Shown here piece by piece: positions 58,622-64,000 of a stretch of DNA of 64,000 nucleotides; the stretch's first letter is position 1; each line of letters begins with the position of its first letter. The stretch is from positions 33,463,950 to 33,527,949 of the forward strand of contig OX424569.1 of NCBI GenBank assembly GCA_949152475.1, given 5' to 3'. Under the pieces are notes generated by a model. That model searched no databases. It was given only the letters and a program-made list of their open reading frames with translations, and had not been told where the DNA came from. Origin of the DNA: Terebella lapidaria. Lineage: Eukaryota; Annelida; Polychaeta; Terebellida; Terebellidae. The translations under genes and the position numbers were made by a program.

Positions 58622-61600
58622 GTGGTTCACGGACCCGGTCCCAGGGGCGAGGTGGGCATGTGTGTGACAGCCAGAGTATGCGGAGAGCCAGTAACGCTGA
58701 TAATCGACACCGGCAGCACTGTCACAATGCTCAACCTACAAACCTGGGAACGGATCCGGAAACCCGGAATGAAGCTAAAGCGGTCGCCGATTCGTCTTTC
58801 GATGGTCGACGGAAGTAACATACGGACGCATGGCCGGAAAGAACTCCCACTCAACATCGCAGGAGTAGCTGAGACCGTGACGTTCGAGATTGCAGACTGT
58901 GAAGACGAAGGAATACTGGGAATGGATTTCATCCGTTCCCGGATATCCGGCATAAATTTCGACCGAATGACCATGCAGGTGGGCAGCCAGGAGGTGTTCC
59001 TCACCATGTTCGAGCAGACCAGGGAGCCGTTTCCGATCAACGCTGTAGCAGATTACCAAATTCCGCCGGAAACGGAACAGCTGATAATAGGACAAGCAGA
59101 GAGTGTCCGTGAAGCAGAAGGAGTACTAGAAATGCCGCAGGAGCCTACTGAGAAAAGACCTTGGCTGATCGGGAGAACTTTATCCCGGATAAAGCAAGGA
59201 ACAGTCCCGGTTCGAGTGATCAACGTGATGGCAGAGCCGGTAATCATCAAGAAAGGAGCGCAGTTGGCGACGATGACCACCTTAGCAGCCGGTTGTAGCG
59301 TTGTGCCGTTGGCGGAGCGGAGCAGGAAGGTGCAGATTTCCACGGAGTCGGAGGCCGGGCGGAATTGGAGTGGGTACGAGAAGCTGCGGCAGTTAGCAGA
59401 GCAGACCCAGGATGCAGTGCCGAGTCATTTCCGCGAGAGAGTAACCGACCTCCTATTTCGGAATAAGCCGACCTTCAGTAATGATGCCGGAGAACTGGGG
59501 CAGACCAACGAGGTACAACATCAAATAAACACGGGCAGTCACCGGCCGATTAAGCAGCCAACCAGACGAATTCCGCCAGACAAGAGAGAGCTGGTGAGCA
59601 GTCTGATTCAGGAGATGAAAGACAAGAACGTCATTGAAGAAAGTAGCAGTCCGTGGGCTTCCCCGATTGTCCTCGTGAAGAAAAAGGATGGGACCACCCG
59701 GTTCTGTGTCGATTACCGGCGGTTAAATGCAGTCACGGAGAAAGATGCTTATCCGTTGCCGAGAATAGACGACACCATAGCAGCCTGTGCAGACGCCAAA
59801 TGGTTCTCCACTCTCGACCTGACCAGTGGCTACTGGCAGGTCGGGATGGATGAAGACGCCCGGAAAAAGTCGGCCTTCTGTGTTCCTGGCGGCCTTTACC
59901 AGTTCAAAGTAATGAGTTTCGGCTTGTGCAATGCTCCGGGTACGTTCGAGAGGTTGATGGAGAAGGTGCTAGGCGGATTGTCCTGGAAGACCTGCCTCAT
60001 ATATCTGGACGACATCATAGTCTACAGCAAGACCCTGGAGGATCACATCCGTGATCTTCAGGAGGTGTTCAGCAAGCTGAGAGAGGCAGACCTAAAAGTC
60101 AAACCGTCAAAATGCAAGTTCTTCCAGCCGGAGGTGTCTTTCCTGGGTCACATAGTCGGCAGAGACGGTATCCGCACCGACCCGGCAAAAACGGAGGCAG
60201 TACGGAAGTGGCGGACACCCACCAATCTGACGGAGCTGCGCAGTTTTCTGGGACTTTGCTCCTATTACCGGAAGTTCGTGCCGAAATTCTCCGAGATTGC
60301 AGCGCCGCTGAATCACTTGACGGAAAAAGGGGTGCCGTTCCGGTGGCAGACGGAGCAAGAGCAGGCATTTGCAGAGCTGAAGAACCGCCTAGTATCGGCA
60401 CCGATACTCGGGTACCCAAGGGAGCAAGGCCGATATATCCTGGACACGGACGCCAGTGACACCGGGCTGGGAGCAGTACTGTCACAGAAGCAGGGCAACC
60501 AGGAGCGGGTGATAACCTACTTGAGCCGCAGCCTAACCAAAGAAGAACGGAGATACTGTGTCACCCGGAAGGAGCTCCTGGCGGTTGTGTTTGCGGTACA
60601 GAAGAATAAGCAGTACTTGCTGGGACGACACTTCCTTCTTCGCACGGATCATGGCAGTCTTACCTGGCTTATGAATTTCAAGGAGCCCCAGGGGCAGGTA
60701 GCCCGGTGGATTGAGCTCCTGAGTGAGTTTCATTTCGACATCGAACATCGTCCGGGGCGAATCCATAATAAGGCGGATGCCTTGTCCAGATCCCCATGCA
60801 GCCAATGCGGAAAAATCGACTGGAAACAAGCCAAGATAGACGCCTGGAACTACGGAGAAAGGATCCGGCAGACACGAAGTGAAGAAACTCCTCAGCCCAA
60901 GCCAAGGAAGGGGGGACGCCGGAAGCGATCACGGAGATCGGGCGGAGAAGCAGAACTGACGGAGGAAGCAGTCCCAAGGAAGGCGGTTGCAGTGACGGAG
61001 GAAGCAGCGTCCCGGAAGCCGGTTGCGGTTGCAGTGACGGAGGAAGAAGCGTCCCGGAAGCCGGTTGCGGTTGCAGTGACGGAGGAAGCAGCGTCCCGGA
61101 AGCCGGTTGCGGTTGCGGTGACGGAGAAAGCAGCGTCCCGGAAGCCGGTTGCGGTTGCGGTGACGGAGAAAGCAGCGTCCCGGAAGCCGGTTGCAGTTGC
61201 GGTGACGGAGAAAGCAGCGTCCCGGAAGCCGGTTGCGGTTGCGGTGACGGAGAAGGCAGTTCCAGGAAAAGCGGATGCGGTTGCAGAGCAGATTAGGCTG
61301 GCGGAAAATGCGGACCAGGAAACTGTGCTGGGGCAGAAATATCGACCAGATGATTTGCGGAGAATGCAGCAAGCAGAACCTTGGTACCCACTGGTGACGT
61401 CGCTGATCGACGGGAGAGGTACAGCTGGCAGTGCAGACTTTTCCAGCATGAGCAGTGAGAAGAAAGTGCTGTACGGGATGCGGAAGACCTTGCTGAAAGT
61501 CGACGGAGTAGTCTACCGGAAATGGAAAACGGCAGAAGGAACCAGCCGAATGCAGTTAATAACCCCGAAGGAGCTGAGACAGGAGATTTTCCGTCTGGCC

Positions 61601-62749
61601 CATCAGAGCCGGACGGGAGGACACCTCGGAAGCAGAAGGATGGCGGCTAGCATTCGGAGGCGGTATTTCTGGCCGGCTATGATGCGGGACATAAAGCAGT
61701 GGGTGCTGAGCTGTGACGAATGTGCGTCAAGAAGTATGCAGAACTTGAAACGATCTCCGATGCAGAAATACCGGGTTGGAGCGCCCATGGAGAGGGTGGC
61801 AATGGACGTGATGGGTCCGTTACCTAAATCCACCCGGGGGAACCGGTACATCTTAGTAATCGGCGATTACTTCACCAAGTGGGTAGAGGCTTACCCGATG
61901 CCGAATCAGGAAGCGGTGACGGTTGCGGACATATTCGTCAACCAGTTTGCAGCGCGGTATGGCATCCCGATGGAGATCCACACCGACCAAGGCAGAAATT
62001 TCGAGTCCGACTTGCTGAGAAATGTTTGCAGAATCCTGGGGATTCACAAGACACGGACAACCGCTTTCCGACCTCAGTCGGACGGATTCATTGAGCAATT
62101 CAACCGGACGCTGCAGCAGATCCTGAGCCTGTACGTAAGCGAGCGGCAGACCAACTGGGATCAGCTAGTACCGTTGGCGATGGCAGCTTACCGGAGTACC
62201 CCGCAGGAGACAACCGGGCAGAGTCCCAACTTGCTGATGCTGGGCAGAGAAGTCAACACTCCGGTAGAGTTACTGATTGGCAGACCGCCGGGAGAATCAA
62301 CAGCAGAAGTAACAGAGTATGGCAGTCAGCTCCGGGAGCGACTAGAAGCGGTATACAAGGCGGTTCGAGCGAAATCTGGCAGAGAAATGGAACGGCAGAA
62401 GAAGCTGTACGACCGGAGGAAGGTCGACAATCAGTTCCAGCCAGGAGACCGAGTGTGGATGGCGGTCAAAACACGGAAGAAGGGCAAGGCACCCAAGTTG
62501 CAGAGGAAGTGGAGCGGTCCAAAGCTAGTGCTGAGCAGATTTACCGACGTGACCTACGAAATTGCAGAGAGTGAAACTCGGCAGAAGGTGGTTCACTTCG
62601 ATTTGCTGAAACCGTATAATGGTGTCAAGCATCCGAGATGGATGAAGCGGAGAATGGCGGATTCCTGGAGGCAGACGGAGCCGCCGAAGCAGAGTAGTGT
62701 TCCGGAGACAGAACAGACGGTCTCTGAGTCGGATACGGACTCGGAGTAA
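58622..62749 (+). CDS. pol: Gypsy pol polyprotein (PR-RT-RH-IN)
   Basis: 1375 codons from the first ATG of the frame. Aspartic protease DTGS at residue 29. Reverse transcriptase from about 340, with YLDD at 461-464. RNase H starts near 605 (DTDASDTGLGAVLS). A repeat-rich linker follows. Integrase has an HHCC zinc domain (about 993-1036) and a catalytic triad D1062-X59-D1122-X35-E1158. The C-terminus has a GPY/F-like stretch (GPKLVLSRF..FDLLKPYNG). The order PR-RT-RH-IN places it in Metaviridae (Ty3/Gypsy). I do not assign a clade. Confidence 0.93.
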   Translation: MVHGPGPRGEVGMCVTARVCGEPVTLIIDTGSTVTMLNLQTWERIRKPGMKLKRSPIRLSMVDGSNIRTHGRKELPLNIAGVAETVTFEIADCEDEGILGMDFIRSRISGINFDRMTMQVGSQEVFLTMFEQTREPFPINAVADYQIPPETEQLIIGQAESVREAEGVLEMPQEPTEKRPWLIGRTLSRIKQGTVPVRVINVMAEPVIIKKGAQLATMTTLAAGCSVVPLAERSRKVQISTESEAGRNWSGYEKLRQLAEQTQDAVPSHFRERVTDLLFRNKPTFSNDAGELGQTNEVQHQINTGSHRPIKQPTRRIPPDKRELVSSLIQEMKDKNVIEESSSPWASPIVLVKKKDGTTRFCVDYRRLNAVTEKDAYPLPRIDDTIAACADAKWFSTLDLTSGYWQVGMDEDARKKSAFCVPGGLYQFKVMSFGLCNAPGTFERLMEKVLGGLSWKTCLIYLDDIIVYSKTLEDHIRDLQEVFSKLREADLKVKPSKCKFFQPEVSFLGHIVGRDGIRTDPAKTEAVRKWRTPTNLTELRSFLGLCSYYRKFVPKFSEIAAPLNHLTEKGVPFRWQTEQEQAFAELKNRLVSAPILGYPREQGRYILDTDASDTGLGAVLSQKQGNQERVITYLSRSLTKEERRYCVTRKELLAVVFAVQKNKQYLLGRHFLLRTDHGSLTWLMNFKEPQGQVARWIELLSEFHFDIEHRPGRIHNKADALSRSPCSQCGKIDWKQAKIDAWNYGERIRQTRSEETPQPKPRKGGRRKRSRRSGGEAELTEEAVPRKAVAVTEEAASRKPVAVAVTEEEASRKPVAVAVTEEAASRKPVAVAVTEKAASRKPVAVAVTEKAASRKPVAVAVTEKAASRKPVAVAVTEKAVPGKADAVAEQIRLAENADQETVLGQKYRPDDLRRMQQAEPWYPLVTSLIDGRGTAGSADFSSMSSEKKVLYGMRKTLLKVDGVVYRKWKTAEGTSRMQLITPKELRQEIFRLAHQSRTGGHLGSRRMAASIRRRYFWPAMMRDIKQWVLSCDECASRSMQNLKRSPMQKYRVGAPMERVAMDVMGPLPKSTRGNRYILVIGDYFTKWVEAYPMPNQEAVTVADIFVNQFAARYGIPMEIHTDQGRNFESDLLRNVCRILGIHKTRTTAFRPQSDGFIEQFNRTLQQILSLYVSERQTNWDQLVPLAMAAYRSTPQETTGQSPNLLMLGREVNTPVELLIGRPPGESTAEVTEYGSQLRERLEAVYKAVRAKSGREMERQKKLYDRRKVDNQFQPGDRVWMAVKTRKKGKAPKLQRKWSGPKLVLSRFTDVTYEIAESETRQKVVHFDLLKPYNGVKHPRWMKRRMADSWRQTEPPKQSSVPETEQTVSESDTDSE
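60955..61260 (+). repeat. 42-bp in-frame tandem repeat in pol linker
   Basis: About seven units coding VTEKAASRKPVAVA (or VTEEAASRKPVAVA) between RNase H and integrase. The 42-bp period keeps the frame. Confidence 0.92.
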
Positions 62750-63450
62750 AGCCGCAGAGGACGAAGAAATATGAGAAGACGGAGTGAGCTGTAGAGCAGG
62801 AGAAGGAGATAGCTGAGACCCTGGTAAACAGTGAGCAAGTGCTGGTTCCGGAAACAGAGCGGAGAAAGGAAGCAGAGCGGAAAGCGGTGCAGAGACCGGA
62901 TAGAGACATCCTAGAGGTTCTGACTGGTTTGAGCGCATAGTCAACCAGTCCAGGGTAGCGGCCAGGGGTCCAGAAGAACCTAGGTTAGCGGTCTAGTATC
63001 TCCAGAGAAGCAGCTACACGTCTTCCGTATTCAGAGAATTAAGACGGAAAAGTTTTCCGGCTGTGGACATCCAACCGGAGTTTCCACTTAGCAGAGACAG
63101 TAAACCGACTGCAGATTGACAGAAACGGAGAAACATCACCCCAGATAGGAAGGCGCCTCCTTCTGGACAGAATGTATGCAGTTTCCAGTGTCGACAAGCA
63201 GTAATACCAGTGAGCAGATATGCAGTTGACGAAGCAGTACAGATGGCGGAAACGCCCAACTTGCAGCCTAGATGTTCGTCTGAGAGGCAGATTCAACTGG
63301 CTGAGACTCTATTCAACCCTCCTGATGGCAGAGATACTTCAAAATTGCAGATACTTCGCTCGGAGAAGCAGTTGAAAGGGAGCCGGAAAAACCCGGAGAA
63401 GCCGGTTGAGCCGGAGACGGACACCTCTCGGTTAACGGTTGAGTTTTTGC
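62750..63450 (+). other. 3' extension of the Gypsy element, non-coding part
   Basis: The composition and word use (GGAAGCAGAGCGG, CCGGAGA, GCAGTTG) are those of the element. A 99-codon frame at 63210-63509 has no recognisable domain. Confidence 0.5.
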
Positions 63451-63457
63451 ATAATTG

Positions 63458-63527
63458 TGACGTCACTCCTGAGGCAGCCAATCAGCGTGGAGCTTTTCAA
63501 GTCACGTGAGCAGAAAGGGTATAAAAG
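63458..63527 (+). promoter_or_regulatory. Internal promoter-like cluster: CRE, CCAAT, E-box, TATA
   Basis: TGACGTCA at 63458-63465, GCCAATCAGC at 63477-63486, TCACGTGA at 63502-63509 and TATAAAAG at 63520-63527. These are the same boxes in the same order as in the 5' LTR, with E-box to TATA spacing of 18 against 23 bases, but in otherwise different sequence. It lies about 240 bp before the third frame. Confidence 0.6.
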
Positions 63528-63760
63528 GGCCTTGAAATCGGGCTCTGAGAGCAGTTGAAGAGCAGACCTCGAGCTGTGCACATCGCTGTTAAAGTTTGGC
63601 GGAATCGAATCAAGTTCAGCATTTTCCGGCAGCGGCAGATTTTGCAGTGAAAAACGACTAAGTGTTTCCCGGAAGACCACCAGTCCGGAGAAGCGGTGCA
63701 GAAGCGGTGCAGTAAAAGCGGTGCAGTAGATCGACAATTTCAGTTTCCCGGCCTTCCGGA

Positions 63761-64000
63761 ATGGCCTACTCGGCGTTCCTTGAAAGACAAGATCGCGGCC
63801 GGAGCAGAGATTGGGCAAGCCCTGAGCCACTGGATTATAGCCGGCTGTGTAAGCGGTGTGACCGGATGTTCGAGAGTGCGACGGACAGGAGACGGCATGT
63901 GTGCCCAGCCCAGAGATATCATTGCTGTTTGTGTGCCTTCTACGGCAACCGGGCGAACGACCTTAGGTGGCATCTCCGGGAGATGCACGGCTGGAAGTAC
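63761..64000 (+). CDS. Third reading frame with zinc-finger motifs, runs off the window
   Basis: It begins MAYSAFLERQDRGRSRDWAS and is open for 80 codons to the edge. It holds C30-X2-C33-X12-H46-X-C48, then a clear C2H2 finger C55-X2-C58-X12-H71-X4-H76. It is preceded by the internal TATA-type cluster. Context and base composition place it inside the Gypsy element. It is not a standard gag/pol/env part, so a captured or lineage-specific DNA- or RNA-binding accessory protein is an inference. A host zinc-finger gene that happens to abut is the alternative. Confidence 0.55.
   Translation, partial: MAYSAFLERQDRGRSRDWASPEPLDYSRLCKRCDRMFESATDRRRHVCPAQRYHCCLCAFYGNRANDLRWHLREMHGWKY

Larger units (their letters stand above)
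55853..64000 (+). mobile_element. Ty3/Gypsy LTR retrotransposon, right end outside window
   Basis: Parts in order: 5' LTR (55853-57241), primer binding site (57248-57265), gag frame (57276-58559), pol frame (58622-62749) with protease, reverse transcriptase, RNase H and integrase in the Ty3/Gypsy order, then at least 1.25 kb of 3' extension with a promoter-like cluster and a third frame. No 3' LTR or polypurine tract appears before the window ends. The visible part looks whole. Insertion was after ATAT, as for the nearby solo LTR. The open frames and close LTR similarity suggest a recent fossil. Age cannot be measured without the 3' LTR. Confidence 0.92.

Overview
The window is metazoan nuclear DNA: AT-rich, with spliced exons and canonical GT/AG introns, and dominated by transposable elements and tandem repeats. 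The only host protein gene I can support is a complete 12-coding-exon SLC23 (sodium-dependent ascorbate/nucleobase) transporter on the + strand, start codon 18683 to stop 31232, 656 aa. The style of the repeats suggests a marine invertebrate: Helitron-like elements carrying internal satellites, many foldback elements, and a Ty3/Gypsy element primed by tRNA-Leu. A bivalve or other lophotrochozoan is my best guess, not a firm call.

Layout. 1-5790: repeats only. These are a foldback element with palindromic arrays (270-1224), a short Helitron-like copy (2135-2313) and a 2.1-kb element bounded by inverted repeats (2500-4628). 5790-8285: the 3' part of a non-LTR retrotransposon (LINE) with three smaller inverted-repeat elements nested in it. 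9391-10804: a non-autonomous hAT element with an exact 8-bp target-site duplication. 12558-12957: a 14-bp minisatellite. 15836-17620: a Helitron-like element with 147-bp internal tandem repeats. 18683-31232: the SLC23 gene, whose introns 8, 10 and 11 are inflated by a 2.6-kb minisatellite, a 4.4-kb nest of repeats and a short Helitron-like copy. 31914-33285: a 41-bp minisatellite in which most units carry a G-quadruplex motif. 34513-41480: a 7-kb purine-only-strand minisatellite with a 200-N gap. 41500-50300: gene-poor DNA with an LTR relic, a CGGA-rich degenerate tract and two more inverted-repeat elements. 50319-52968: an inverted-repeat element enclosing a 1.7-kb array of 30-bp units that forms one long open frame.

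53509-54893 is a solo LTR on the minus strand. 55853 to the window edge is a Ty3/Gypsy LTR retrotransposon on the + strand: 5' LTR, tRNA-Leu primer binding site, gag, pol, then a long 3' extension. The extension has its own promoter-like cluster and the start of a third reading frame with two zinc-finger-like motifs. The visible part of this element looks whole, and its right end lies beyond the window.

The most interesting items are the putative third frame with its own promoter in the Gypsy element, the isoleucine at the substrate-selectivity position of the SLC23 signature motif, the inverted-repeat elements built around palindromic tandem arrays, and the G-quadruplex minisatellite just downstream of the transporter gene.
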